From positions 1,798,001 through 1,862,000 of the forward strand of contig NC_064653.1 of NCBI RefSeq assembly GCF_001723175.1: DNA of 64,000 nt, given 5' to 3'. Below, in pieces: positions 1-12,041 of the stretch. Under the pieces are notes generated by a model. The model was not told the origin of the DNA. It searched no databases and saw only the letters and a list, made by a program, of their open reading frames with translations. The DNA is from Penicillium oxalicum. Lineage: Eukaryota > Ascomycota > Eurotiomycetes > Eurotiales > Aspergillaceae. Within the stretch, counting starts at the first letter, position 1; every line of letters begins with the position of its first letter. A program made the position numbers and the translations under genes.

Positions 1-353
1 CGATCTCCTTCCCGTTGGTCATCAACGGCCGGGCATTCTCCGACACCAAGACCGCGGTCTATCCTGGTCCACTCCGTTTGAACTTTGGAGACTTCTCACC
101 AATTCAACTTGGTGTGGTCAGCTGCCTCGGCTGTCGTAGTGTTTCCCGTTCACCGATTGTCGGGTCGAAGCCCCCCCCCTCCATCAATATCAGACATGTA
201 GCGGGTTCACACGGCTGTCGTTGATTCACTTTAGCCATGGTCTGAGACCCATTCGGCGTTGTGGCTTTTGTGGCTTTGGTATTGCCTGTGTGATGTTGGG
301 GGACCTGTGGAAAAGTGGACACGACCGGGCTGTCACTCCTGCTGAGAGAGCAT

Positions 354-391
354 CCGAGCGAGCACCCGAGCGAGCACCTGAGCACCTGAGC
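354..391. repeat. short GAGC-rich tandem repeat
   Basis: Degenerate direct repeats of the type CGAGCGAGCAC followed by two copies of CTGAGCA(C/G) are seen head to tail. It lies outside any supported gene. Confidence 0.6.
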
Positions 392-3300
392 AGACCTTCA
401 AACCCAGTCTGGATCCTTCTTCCTCTCCCCCCCCCACTCGCTACTGATTTTAGCAGCCAGTGTACCAGCCTTGGATCCATCACTTTGCATCTCAAGATTC
501 CATGCCTTGCCGATCCCGGTCGGCTTACCAGCAGGTCATCAATAAGAAATGGGACTCCCGCATGCGTGATGCGTTTGGGAACTAAGCCCCCCTCCCCACC
601 CTTGCAAAGAGTCGCTACACCCATTCTGCATACACATAGGAGCCGGTGAGCTGGGCTCAATAATTGGCTTACTCCATCCATATCATAGTCGGGAACTCGG
701 GGTACAGTCATCAATTTGTGAACAAGTCCGGCGCTGTTCTCACGGCCCCACGCTCTCCTTATGTTCTGAGCTCGAGAATCCATCGAGTCTCCTCAGGGAT
801 TGCGGAATGCAACGGCAGACGCAGACAAGGAAACAAAAGGGCCAACCTGATCTCGCCCCCACTACGACTAGAGGGGGGGCCGTTGTCGGGCTATCCGGTC
901 TCCCCTAGTCATCCGGTGATTCCCTCTGTTCGCGACAGACTTTCGATGCGCGGGTGCGTGTGTGCTCGTCTGGGGGTGATTGTTGGCTCTCTCTGTGTGT
1001 CGCTCTCATACTTTTCAACAGTCAAACCCCCCCGGGGGTGGGAAAGAGACCCAAGGTGACAGGACCGTCATGTCAGACAAATGATTTCTGGATAACACGG
1101 CTGTGTCAAAAGGATATTGTGCGAAGTTTTGTGATTTGGTGTTTTTTTTTGATGGGGTTTCCCTTTCTTCGTTGCCCGAGTGTATGAGTTCGTACATCTC
1201 CGATCCTATTGTTGACAGCATTGCAGTGGCGGTCTATACATAATTTTGCCCAAGTGGATTCAATTTGAATGGCACCCAATTGTCAGAGATCGTCTCGCTG
1301 TCCTCTTTCTCACCGTATCCGGTCTTGCGCTACGAGGCTTGGGGGGTTCCACCCTGAAGGCCCGTCGGATGCCCATTCTGGGATTCTCGAGGGTTGACTC
1401 ATCTTTCATGTTCGTATCCTTGGGCATGGACCATGTCAGATCTCCCGATTCTGTGAATACTGAGGGGCCGAGGACCAGGTACAGTGGTGCGCTCCTGAAT
1501 AATATATTGTGGATTGATCAATGCTTCAAGGTGGAGGGCAATCCTTTCCTGCTCTTGCTTCCATCGGACTTTGTCTTCGCTTGCCATGGATCATCGTCGC
1601 CATAGCGCCCGGCGGCATCCACATGTGGATCAACACGTGAAGGGGTGAACTTGTGGAAGGTCGAGGTTCTGGAACAGTGGAAACTTGAGGGAGCAACGGT
1701 GAGAGCTTGGCTCAAAATCCGTGCCAGAGGTCCTTCTTGTTGGTTCTCCTGTGGCTTGAGTATTGGGAGAAAAAAAAAATTCTCGAGAGGTCACTTGATC
1801 GGTGCATCGCTCCGAAAGTACAATAATCTATACTCTCTAGTCTCCACGGGTCTAATTCTACAGACTAACAAAACCACCACCCCGCCCGTCGACCTCGAGC
1901 CAGACCGCAACTGCCGTCCGGTGGATGGCCACGCAATTCCAGCGGAGATGAGATGGGTCAATTGACCCTGGACCCCTTTGGTTCCATCCCAGTTGACGAT
2001 GATACTACCAAACATGACCAATCCATCGCCGGCATCCTATCGCTCTGTACAAATTCCAACGGCGCCAGACCTCGTTCAATCCAATGTGGAGTCCTGGTAC
2101 CTTCAAGTATGTAACCAAAATGTCAAAATCAAGTCATGTCCACTATCTCCACCTCCTCGTGATGAGCTCGGACCGTATAGACTGTATGTGACTGTGATCA
2201 ACAATCAGATGTCCAGATCCTACTCCTGCATGTACTTTGTGTGGTACCCGTTGTTCCCGGCCTGCGTCATCCCATTATGTTTTCAATGTACCCTTCAGCA
2301 GTCAAACTACAACGTACCCAGTCAGCATTCAGCATCCAACATCGATACGAGCGTTCTCATAGGTCGAGGACCGATTAGACCGTGACTCAGGCGGGAGTGT
2401 CATTTCCGCATAAAGGCTGTCATGTTAGGAGTCCAGGACAAAAGTAGATCGAATGCCGACCAGGGTAAGAGGGAGAAAGAAAAACAAAAAAAAGGACAGC
2501 CTCCAACTGGGTTCGTCATCGCGAAAAGTCTGTGCTTTTCTTTCTTTTCTGACCTTGCGCCTGTGCGGGGGGGAGGGCATCGAACTTGTCAAATTGGACC
2601 TCAAAAATCAATCACAGCAGTATCTTTGACCTGAACCGAATTTCCTTCTTTTTGGGGGGGGGGGGGGGTTCTGAACACATAGGATCAGGAGGATGTACAG
2701 GGGAAGAAAGACGAAAGATATGATCATTCGCAAAAAGATCTATCAGCAGGCTGGGATACGCTCCTGCTAGTATACGCCCTACGATTATGAATCAACAGTA
2801 AACAAAACAAAAAAGTCGTACAACATTCGAGCTATTGGGGCAGGGGAAGGCCTCCCGGTGCTCACTGCTTCTTTGGATGCTAGCGATGAACAGTACAATC
2901 AAAGAAGACATCAAAGTGAACCACTTGCAGACTCGTTCACTCCTCGTGATTCAAGGATTCACGCGATGCTCCAACTAGGTCATTCTATTCCCACTCATCG
3001 ACTTTTGCTCGAGTCAGACGTGGGAGGAATTTGTCTCTCCCTGTCCACATGCACAAACTTGAGATTCCTCCTCCTCGTCGTATCACCCTGCAAGGATCAA
3101 TCACCAGGACTCGAGAATCACCCTTCCACCTCTTTGCCCCCCCACCTCCTCTCTCCCACGAGGAGGAAATCCTTGATTGCATCGGTCACAATCCGGAGTC
3201 TACGCGCGCGGCCAACTCGTCCACATCACCTCAAAGAGGGGCTATTGGGTCAACAAGACTTTGACTGTCAGGGCGCACGACGCCCAGTTACGCCACTCCA

Positions 3301-3503
3301 GGCTCCCAACATCAATCGCGGGCGCCCCGTGTGTGGTGGCCAGAATAAGGGCTTGGACTGAGGTGCAGCCGAGCTAAAGAAGGACCCAATTTTGAGGTCG
3401 ATTCCCGAGGAGCAGAGTAGATAGATCGGTCCTGTGGTGTACTTGGTACTTGTGTGCTCGGTGTAGTACTTATACTGGAGTTGCTACAGTGTTTGAGTAT
3501 ACT

Positions 3504-3533
3504 ACACTCGGTGTACTACAGTACACCGAGTGT
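3504..3533. repeat. perfect 13-bp inverted repeat (hairpin)
   Basis: The left arm ACACTCGGTGTAC (3504-3516) and the right arm GTACACCGAGTGT (3521-3533) are exact reverse complements separated by a 4-nt loop (TACA). A second, weaker inverted repeat with 6-bp arms (GTAACT / AGTTAC) follows at 3535-3550. A partial direct copy of the arm (CTCGGTGTAGTAC) sits about 50 bp upstream near 3457. No gene ends or starts close enough to make this an obvious terminator or operator. It may be a relic of a small mobile element or a structured RNA. Confidence 0.8.
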
Positions 3534-6373
3534 GGTAACTACATAGTTACATCCTGTAGCTGCACTCCTGAACCCAACGGCCGTGCCAAGGGGAGCTTAC
3601 GAAACTGAGTGTGGGCCGAGTTCCATTCTGACCAGGATTCGATTCAGGCCGAGTTGGGAGGGAACCCCAGTCCGAACAAGTTCGCGTCGGCCAGTTGAGC
3701 ATGGATCTTCGTCTCTTGAGCAGATATCCCATCATTTCCAATCTTACCGGTCATCTCTGGGATCATCACAAGAAATTCGTTCTTCTATTTGCCGAATCGC
3801 CGGAGATCTCCCCCGCACTGGGATTCGCAATTTTGGGAGGCCAAGAAGACAGGTCCATATCACCTAGTAACCTACTCTTTGACCCTTCTCCAACTGTATT
3901 AGTCTTGTACATACTCTATATCTAATTTCTGCATGTTGGAAAAATAGATGAAAACAAACGACCCCTAAAAATAAAAGAAAGGGAAGGAGAAAACATCATT
4001 GTTTTTTCGCCGTTTCACGAGGCAAGGTCAACCGCTTTTGCGCAGATCACTCGCCTCTGCTTGGGTGAATTTACTCCGTCGGACGGGAGACGGACGAGGC
4101 GGTCAGGCCCAGCCCCACGCGAGTTTCACTCGGCGGGGATCCTCCGCGCCCGCAATGATTGAAGCGATTTTTCTGGATTTCTGGTGATGCCGCATTCCAA
4201 CACACGACACTGCTACGTGATACCGATAGCTCCAGGTACATGGATGTAGCAACCGTTCTTGGAGAGATCACCCAATAAACTGTGATCAGCTGGGGGGAGG
4301 AGGCACGCTCGAGATGTGATGTGGAGGGGATGTTCTTTCCGGCCTCTTGAATTCAAGGGTGCGTGTGTTCAGCGCAAATCCCTAGCCAGGCTGCTGCGTT
4401 TTCGGAACTGGCTTTGATCCAGTTGAATCACCATCTCTTGAGCTCTGCGGGCACTTGTGATCGAGACGGAGATGTGTCACTTATCGTAGAGTCGTGTGGA
4501 CTACGGTAGAGACCTTCGTCCATTGCCTCTTTGACCTTCTTCCAGAGATGGAGAGACTCGAACAAGTCAACATGCCACTCTTCCCAAACCCCTCCAACAG
4601 GTATATTGAGGTGACTCCTAGCCTGCAGATGCGTGTGATATTGGTCTACTTCCTTTCATGTCCAGTCCAATCAAGCAGGGCTCTTGGAGCCACGGAAATC
4701 AACTAAGTTCTCAAGGGCCATGCAAACAAGTCCCTACCGCCCGATCTCGATGCATGCGTTCTGCACCCTGTTCCAGACCTGGACACTGCTATAGAATGCC
4801 GGGGTACCTGCTCCCCGCTGTATACGTATCAGCTCCTTGTCATTGATCGCCATGATCGCTCCGTTGGTGGCCTCTGCTTCCCATGTCGAGCATGCTAAGG
4901 CGCCCAAGCTTTGCAACTTGGCGTATCGCCCGGGCTGTGCATGCACTCCCTACTTTTTTCTTTACCCATACATCTATTAATATGGTGAGGATACAGCCGG
5001 GCTGGGCTGTTCCTGGTTAGTGCCGTGATTCATGGCGAGATGGGTACTGTAGTTTCATGTCTTACATCTGGATCATGATGCATATGAAACAATTCAAATG
5101 GTTTTATTTTTCTTCTGAAATATCAAGGATCGAAGCAATACCCAACCATCCGAGGATCTTTACCTTCCCACATACTGGTACAGGATATTTGAATTGGAGG
5201 GATATACATTTCAAATTCCAGTTCTTCCTCACCAGGGCTCAAAATGGTGCTATTGTAGACACTTGTCTTGGGCAGACATGATTTCTAATAGTCCACTCTC
5301 CGCTGATGTGCATGTACAGATCCCTCTGGACCTATGAAGGTAGTCACTTGCTCATATCCTTCTTTATATCTTGCAAATACGTGCAGCCCTCTGCCTGTCT
5401 TACTATCTCATGATGCACGAGTCGTCAGCTTCTCCCACATCCCGGACCATGCAGCGATGTACCGGTAAGCAAGTACAGTACGTTGACAAGAAAACGAATA
5501 CAGTCGATTTTATTCAAGAAGGCGGCGGATGTAAAGTACCTAGTACTATATCACATGCTAAAGTCTGTACAATATATACACTAGAGCCGCTTGAGTACTA
5601 TCAGACAGTACTATATTATATATTTATTCCCATAGCTTGAGGCAGACGGGATCCTCGAAGCATTGTCGTGCACAGAAAGCAAGCTGACCGGGTCGTACGG
5701 AGCCCATTCGACCTTGCTATAGTCCCGGCGGAGGCACACAGAAAGGAAATGCACTTCAGGGATCCAGATTGAGTGACGTTCCAAATTAATTAAATTAACT
5801 GATTAATACTGAAAGAAAGATCTCGCTCATGGCGATTACCTACACCTGTGTTACATGTGTCCCTTGTAGGTCGACAGAAACAGCCAGGTATGCATATCAA
5901 CCGAGTTCCAAGAATACAGGTGCGCGACCCATCGAAGGTCTCCTCGTCTTCAAACTTATATCATTTCATCAATAATACTGGGTTCGAACAACTGCATTTG
6001 AACTGTCTGAGCCTCCGCATCAAAGGGTTGGATTGCGGTGGCAGGTTCCCGTAAGAGCTCTCGAATGGGGTGCAAAGGGCTCCAAGGTTGCCTATCTAGT
6101 TATATCCGCAAGATGACAGATACTCCCAAGGTACGGCCAACAGTCAGTTGATCTTGTGTCTTGAATGGCCAACTGGCTGGACTTCAGTATATTAAAACGG
6201 TAGAGGCACAACGGATTACTACTATCAGAGACAAAATATCATCCTCGTCGTGTACCTTGATCATTCTACTGTCATGTACTGGAATCAATCAAATGGGAAA
6301 CTGTGGCATACATAGAGCTACGACATACCCTTCGTTCGTGACTTGATTTAGAGAGTCCACATCGACATGATTT

Positions 6374-7761
6374 TCACGCGCATGTATCATGTGTACTGCG
6401 ATGCGATTCATACCGATTCTCCGGATCCCGTGCGTCGAGCATTCCAATAACCTCCCAGGGTGGACTGGGCTGATGATCAGTCCTGTTGATGATGAGCTCC
6501 AGTGACTGCTCATCAATCGGTGTACAGCCTGCGATCCGACCCCGGCCCTTACTTACAAGGAGGTATTGTACTCTGAGAAAACGTCGTCGCACTTGCTTGA
6601 TTCTGGCTCCATCTCAGAACTGTTAGCTGGCGAAGATGACATCCTTGTGCACCATTTACTTGACGAATCGCTCTGTGTGCCGTGTCGAGCTCTGAATCTT
6701 TGGACTCCCTGTATTGAAGCTCGGCGTGAAGATCACAGTCAATGGAGTGATTCATGATCTGAGCTAGTCTGTCCATCTGATTCGGCCTTTTAGACTGTTC
6801 GGTAGATGATATAGCCCCAAGGTAGCAATCGAGGGCATCGAGAAATACAAGATTCTTTTTATGCGACGCTTGGTCTGCCTGATCCATGGAGGCTGAAGTC
6901 GGTTTTTTGTGTAGTGACCAGCAGATTTCGCGGGGAAGACCATGGCTCTGATCAGGAATGATGACGGTAGAAGGAGTTGTCATTCCGCTCGGTCACAGCG
7001 TTGCTGATTAATCTCAGCTGGGTTGCGAGGGGGCAAGGATGAACCTGAAGTAGGTCCGTTGAAAGACATATTGGGGTAACGATAGACCCCAAAGTATCCG
7101 AATGGTAGGATAAATAAGATATTCTAGAAAGATGATGTGTAGAGACCCATGACCAACACGTGCGACAGCTCAAGTGTAAATGACCTTTGCATACTGCACT
7201 GGTATCCATTTTCAGATGCGGAGTCATCGCTAGTTTAGCTGTGTTTTCTATTGATAGTTTAATTCGGATGCTCGCTTCGACGGGCAATAAGGCTTCATCG
7301 TCCCTCGGGCACAGTGCATTCTGTGTAGCTCCCAGCGAAGAGGTCAATTGTCTTTCATGCTCAATCCCGCTCCGGCGAGTATACTCGATACGTTTGAGGA
7401 GTTCAAATTCCGGCCTGACAATCCTGTCTTGGGATAGGGTATCGTGGAAATGACCACAGCGATGAGCAAAACATGGAAAAATTGAATGGGCCACTGAGTG
7501 GCCGTCCGAATGACGAGGACGTGAAGAACAAATCACTGGAATAGTCGCAACCATCCATTTCACAATAACTGATGCCTTTGGAACCACAGAACAGGGCGCT
7601 CGCCCCCAGACTCTTTGAAGTGCGCCAAAGCAGCCGATGATTATGGCTATGATCATGTATATGATATAAAGTGGACTGTTCATAAAACAAAGATCGAAAC
7701 ACATCCGAGGAGAGATATCAACATTTCTACAAGAATACCACAACGACCTTCCAGTAATCAA
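6374..7761 (-). other. stop-free minus-strand frames of doubtful coding status
   Basis: A minus frame is open for about 269 codons at 6952-7761 and contains a hydrophobic stretch rich in Ile and Tyr near its 5' end. Its first codon is TTG and no ATG-led start with a clear Kozak context precedes the hydrophobic stretch. A second minus frame beginning with ATG at 6983 runs to 6549 and overlaps a third frame (6592-6374) through a GTAAGT that could be a donor. The nearest acceptor gives a 28-nt intron, which is too short, although a longer intron ending at the CTCAG near 6569 is possible. I recognise no family. It may be a lineage-specific spliced gene, a decayed gene, or a chance open frame. Confidence 0.2.
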
Positions 7762-8033
7762 AGATTCTTGGCTCGTCGGGCAGCCACGCGATTTTCAATC
7801 ATCGTGACGTCAAAAGTGTCGCATCAGCAAGTACGCAAACATTAAACACATCTAATGACCCAGCCAACTGATAATTGCTTAATCTCGTTTGACGCCCACC
7901 TACTCTTCAGTTTGCTCAAATACAAACGCCAAACTCCTTTTCCACTTCACTCTCTCCAAAGTAGATCTCGCAACAACACTGTGAATCTTTCTACAGGCCA
8001 AAACTAGCCGCGTGTCGAAAAAGAGAAAACAAA

Positions 8034-8887
8034 ATGAGCGAAGCTACAAAAGAGCTGCCCTCGGACTCTACCGGGCTCCCAGGAGAGCCTCGCACGACCA
8101 AGAGCCGTATCCTCGAGGGTGGCGCCGCGATGGCACAGGATTTCACACCTGTCAAGCAGATATGCGCGCACTTGCACGCCTTTCACGTCTACGCCGACGA
8201 TCCAACCAGATGCGTCGAGGCCAATCACTATTGTACTCATCTGAACGAAGGTAAAATTTGCGCAACCTTGGGCCTAGAGTGCAACTACCCTTCAGCCCAG
8301 ATTGATGACGACTGACCCGGACGCGCAGATGTCCGACAGTGTCTCATTTATGATTCACCGGATGCCAAGGCACGACTCATCGGTGTCGAGTATATGGTCT
8401 CGCCTCGTGTTTTCAAGACCCTCCCCGCCGAAGAGCGCAAGTTGTGGCATACCCATGAATTCGAGGTCAAGAGCGGGCTCCTCATCATGCCTACGCCACA
8501 TGGGGTACCCAACGCAGCGTGGGAAGCTGCCGAGACTGCCGAGATGGAGGATGTCGCGCCCATTTATGGAAAGACGTACCACATGTGGCAGGTTGATCGG
8601 GGCGATCCGGTACCCATGGGACCACCGCAATTGATGGGCAGCTTCACGTCTGTGGAGACGGTCGAGAAGGCGCACCCAGCTGGAATGGAAAGTTTGCTTC
8701 AAGACCGCGACAAGAGATTCGGAGTGGACTCGCGAGAAAAGGCACGCAAACGGGAGGGGATTCCGCCTGTGGAGAAGCATCCTGGTGAGTGAGCGTCGTC
8801 CTTGTCGCATCCCGGACGAGAGCTAATCGACGCCGTATACGAACAGATGCCGATTCTTTTTGGGATCAGCACAAACAGTCCAAATGA
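8034..8887 (+). CDS. OBAP/DUF1264 family protein (oil-body-associated-protein-like)
   Basis: Three exons, 8034-8250, 8329-8784 and 8847-8887, splice in phase to 237 residues. The first intron (GTAAAA...CAG, 78 nt) joins an Asn-Glu codon pair to the diagnostic DVRQCLIYD segment. The second (GTGAGT...CAG, 62 nt) joins HPG to a short tail ending QHKQSK. The order [52 protein letters not shown] and [12 protein letters not shown] is typical of the DUF1264/OBAP family, known from plant oil bodies and widespread in fungi with no settled biochemical role. No signal peptide or membrane segment is visible. The ATG at 8034 has an AAAATG context. It lies 805 bp upstream of imp1 on the same strand. Family assignment is firm; function is unknown. 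Confidence 0.85.
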
Positions 8888-9692
8888 GGACAACATTTGT
8901 GGCTGCGATGATCAATCCTCTACTGACTGAACTGGAGCTGGAGCTGTGAGGTCATTAGGATGGAAAAAAATTGGTCTGTCAAGTCATGTAATTCATTGCA
9001 ATGTGATAGTACTAAGAAACCACGGGGGCAAGATATACGAAGATGTCTCCCCGCTACACCAGTCTCAATGATCCAGTCCCATAATGAAATGGGGTCAAGA
9101 TTGAGAACCAGCAGGAGGACAGCCTTGTCATCCGACAAGGCTGGTTATTTTCATCTTGCTTCATTGTCCACACTTGCTCGTCCTGGTGATATTATTTCGG
9201 CGACGGCAAGCTCTAGCATTTGTAGAAGCGGTCACTCTCCCTTTACCGAAAGGCAGGTGAGTGTGGGTAATTTGACTCTGCAAAGAGATCGACACACAAT
9301 TTTATAAGCATGTGCGAAGGATTTGCCCGTTCGGTCTTCATAAGATAGTCCGAGACCGCGCAATGAAAAAAAAAAGCTGCACACTGCTCAATCTTTCTCT
9401 AAACATCATGAGAAGATCGAGCGAGGCATTGCTGTTTATCACAACGGTATGACGGAACTCCAATTGCGACAGATCATTGCAGAAGCCGACCTTGAAATTT
9501 GTGCTTGTCAAATCTCATGCCATTAGAATATGAAGAGAAGAAAAATGAGAGGGGCCGGGAAATATCTGCGACTTTATTACCGCTGTCACGTGATATATCC
9601 TCCCCGGGAACGCTTGGACGCCCATTGCACGGCGGACAGCTTCCGCGCCTGCAAGTTGGCGCGAAAGGTGCATCGCATCATCCGTGGTTTCG
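8888..9692. other. intergenic, OBAP-like gene to imp1
   Basis: No gene is seen. It holds the 3' region of the OBAP-like gene, an A-rich run near 9367 and the imp1 promoter with a TCACGTGA palindrome. Confidence 0.6.
9586..9593. promoter_or_regulatory. TCACGTGA palindrome (E-box type) upstream of imp1
   Basis: A perfect 8-bp palindrome with a CACGTG core lies 100 bp upstream of the imp1 ATG. CACGTG cores are the known site class of bHLH factors such as yeast Cbf1. Use here is inferred from position only. The same octamer occurs at 49681-49688 in a gene-free stretch, so the motif alone is not proof. Confidence 0.35.
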
Positions 9693-10298
9693 ATGGAACG
9701 CCTTCTCAGATCGGTCTTACAGAGACCCGGCGCAGCTGCCCTAACGGTACTGAATGGCGCCGGTGTCTTCTGCGCCTGCTCCTGGGTTTGGGAGCACGTC
9801 GTTACCATACAGAGGAGTGAAGGGCCATCGATGTATCCAACCTTCAACGTGAGGGGCGACTGGCTTGTGATTTCGAAACGACATGCCTTTGGCAAGGATA
9901 TTCAAGTCGGTGACATAGTGCGATGTCATCATCCGTCGCTTCTCGGCTCACAAGTAGCGAAACGCGTGCTGGGTATGCCGGGAGATTTTGTCTGCTCGGA
10001 CCCGCCATACAGCGACAGGGCTGGTGCGCAGCCAGACATGATCCGGGTATGGATAAGGCATTTGTGTGACAGAGTGATCAAGGCCGGCGACTGACAATCC
10101 ATCATCTTACTACAGGTTCCCGAAGGGCATGTGTACCTGGGTGGTGATAATCTTCCCTGGTCAAGAGACTCGAGAGCTTATGGCAGCGTGCCAATGGGAT
10201 TGATTAATGGCAAAGTCGTCGCCAGAATCTGGCCACTCTCCGAGATGAAGTGGGTGGAGAACACGTTGCAGCCGGTTGACCCAGATGTGTCACAGTGA
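9693..10298 (+). CDS. imp1: mitochondrial inner membrane protease subunit 1 (S26 signal peptidase)
   Basis: Exons 9693-10046 and 10116-10298 give 178 residues; the 69-nt intron is GTATGG...TACAG in phase 0. Imp1 cleaves sorting signals from proteins on the intermembrane-space side of the inner membrane, in complex with Imp2. The S26 serine is Ser46 in SEGPSMYPT and the general-base lysine is Lys90 in AKRVLGMPGD. Their 44-residue spacing equals that of yeast Imp1 (Ser40/Lys84) and differs from Imp2 (Ser41/Lys91). The GGDN...SRDSRAYG box follows in exon 2. A hydrophobic segment near residues 14-33 fits the single membrane anchor. A GTG at 9684 extends the frame, but the first ATG is 9693. The gene converges on the mL38 gene with 212 bp between stops. 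Confidence 0.92.
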
Positions 10299-10510
10299 AT
10301 TGGGCATTTAGTGTGTCGGAAACTGTCATTCGGGACATCCTTTCAATTGCATTTACAGGGAGTTTGATGGCTTGAAGGGAGGGGGGACAAACAAAAAAAG
10401 GGATCGGACCTCGCTGGGGCATACTCATACATATTCAATTGTACAATACAGATCTTTTCTCAAACATAACATGAAATGGAAGATGAGAGGGATTGGAGAG
10501 GATGATCTCC

Positions 10511-11829
10511 TCACCTGAAAGACGAAGGATTTCTCCGCTTGTAGGGAAGAGGCTCGACCTTTTTCCGGCGAAGCTCAACGTCAGCTCCGCTGTAGCCAAT
10601 CTGGCGCATGACTTCCAGAGTAGTCTCATCCCACTGGCTGCGGAACAGGTGCGCACCAATGGCCTTCAAGTGGTAACGAGCTTGCAGAGTGCGCAGAAGA
10701 GTGGTGTCTCGGTCCGACTCATTCGCCTTCACAGCAGCAAAGTCGAGGGGCTTCGAATCCTTCTGCTCCATGATAAAGACTGAAAGGCGGTGATAGGGAC
10801 TGCCTTTCTGGGCAACAGGAGGCAGCCAAGGCAAAACAACCTGCGAATCTTCGGCAAGCGCGGAGAGGTCCACTTTGGTGTTGATTGCGGAGATGGGCAC
10901 ATTGACAGCCAAAAAGTGCATCTTGAAGTCAAAGCTATCCGCCTCCACATTTGGCACATCAGGATCGGCAACCGCAATGGTGACGAGCTTCTCTCCACGT
11001 TCAAACATCTGAATGTCGAGCTTGGGAGGCTCGACACTCATCTTTGCCTCGACGAAATCTCCGGGCTGGATTTGTCGCTTGTTGAAGTACAACTTGGTGT
11101 CGACCGTAGGGTCGCAGTGAGGGAGAACATCGGGAGTGACCTTCATCTGCGTGATACGCTGCACCAAGATCTTGCGTCGGTATTCCCGCCATTTCCGGTC
11201 GGCCAAAAAGCGGTAGATGGGCTTGCTCATGTCACCTGGTACCGTAGAGAGCAAAGTCGTGAGCCTTGGAAACCGTGAAGACTATATTGTAAAGCTGGAT
11301 TCATACCTTTGCCATCCTCAAACTTTCGCTTGACCAGGGGGTCATTAATATCCGCGTTGATCTTCAGTCGCTCGAGATGCAACTGCATAGCCCGCAATCG
11401 AGACTTTTGCGCCTGCTCTCCTCCAGCTTCCTCCACAGGTTGTGCCTGGACTCTCGCAATCTTCTGCCTCATAGCATCAATTTCCTTCAGCTTCTCAGCA
11501 CGATCTTCCAAAAGCACCTTTCGCGCCTCCTGGAAACACTGGTAAGGCAACTGCTCGAAGGGAATGTTGGAGGAGTTTTGGAGAGCAGCACGGCGGCGAC
11601 GTGAGCCCACCGGATTGACTCCTTGTCTCATCAGCCGGCGCTCCAGGCGCGGACTCGAGACAAGGGCCGGATCAGGGTTCTTGTAGAAAGGTTGATTCTC
11701 TTCGCTCTGAGCCTCCGAGACGGTTGCCGACGACTGGAATCCACGCGCCTGAAGGCCGGGGAGGCCTCTAGTATAGGTGGAACGAAGGCATTGAAGCAGC
11801 GGCCTAGAGGCACGCTCGCACTGTGCCAT
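10511..11829 (-). CDS. mrpl35: mitochondrial large-subunit ribosomal protein mL38 (PEBP-like fold)
   Basis: Exon 1 (11829-11307) and exon 2 (11235-10511) join across a 71-nt intron (GTATGA...CAG) in phase 1, giving 415 residues. The N-terminus is basic and arginine-rich without acids for about 30 residues, as in a mitochondrial presequence. A charged helical region follows (about 105-170). The C-terminal half has a phosphatidylethanolamine-binding-protein-like fold, with the ADPDVPN signature near residue 265 and HFLAVNVPIS after it. PEBP folds of this size with a long N-terminal arm are typical of mL38, called MRPL35 (YmL35) in yeast, a structural subunit of the 54S mitoribosome. It is divergent from the uL4m gene, sharing a 212-bp spacer, and converges on imp1. 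Confidence 0.9.
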
Positions 11830-12041
11830 TGTGAAAAAGGTGTAATGAATGGAGATACACGAAGGCCACCGGGGGGAGATGGATGTTGTTGTCGACGCGG
11901 GAACATTTTCTGTCCGGAGCCAAGACTTTTGCTAGTCTCCACCGCCCTCTCCGAGATCAATCAACTTTTGCTCCTCAATTGCAGCACAAGCCGCATTGCT
12001 CTTAAACTACTGGACCATCTTTTGTCAACCAGTTGCTGAAA
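11830..12041. promoter_or_regulatory. bidirectional promoter of mL38 and uL4m genes
   Basis: Only 212 bp separate the ATGs of two divergently transcribed mitoribosomal large-subunit genes, so both core promoters must lie here or overlap the 5' ends. The half near uL4m is pyrimidine-rich on the plus strand. I do not identify a specific factor site. Coordinated expression is inferred from the arrangement. Confidence 0.6.

Larger units (their letters stand above)
1..8033. other. gene-poor 8-kb stretch, no convincing gene
   Basis: No frame here has a recognisable protein family together with a sensible exon structure. The region carries many short homopolymers (C runs near 170 and 1030, a G15 run at 2654-2668), a GAGC-rich tandem stretch around 354-391, a strong inverted repeat at 3504-3533, and an AT-richer section around 5,000-6,500. 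The left edge starts inside a short open frame that stops soon after, so a partial gene running off the edge cannot be supported. One unusually long stop-free minus frame (6952-7761) is discussed separately. The stretch could hold a non-coding RNA, a distant promoter for genes outside the window, or decayed sequence; nothing seen decides between these. Confidence 0.55.

Noticed and set aside
2858..3361. 167-codon plus frame
   Set aside because: Starts with GTG and reads as Pro/Ser/Arg-rich low-complexity sequence without a domain.
9684..9692. GTG start for imp1
   Set aside because: The first ATG, nine bases later, gives the expected Ser/Lys positions, and GTG starts are not normal in nuclear fungal genes.
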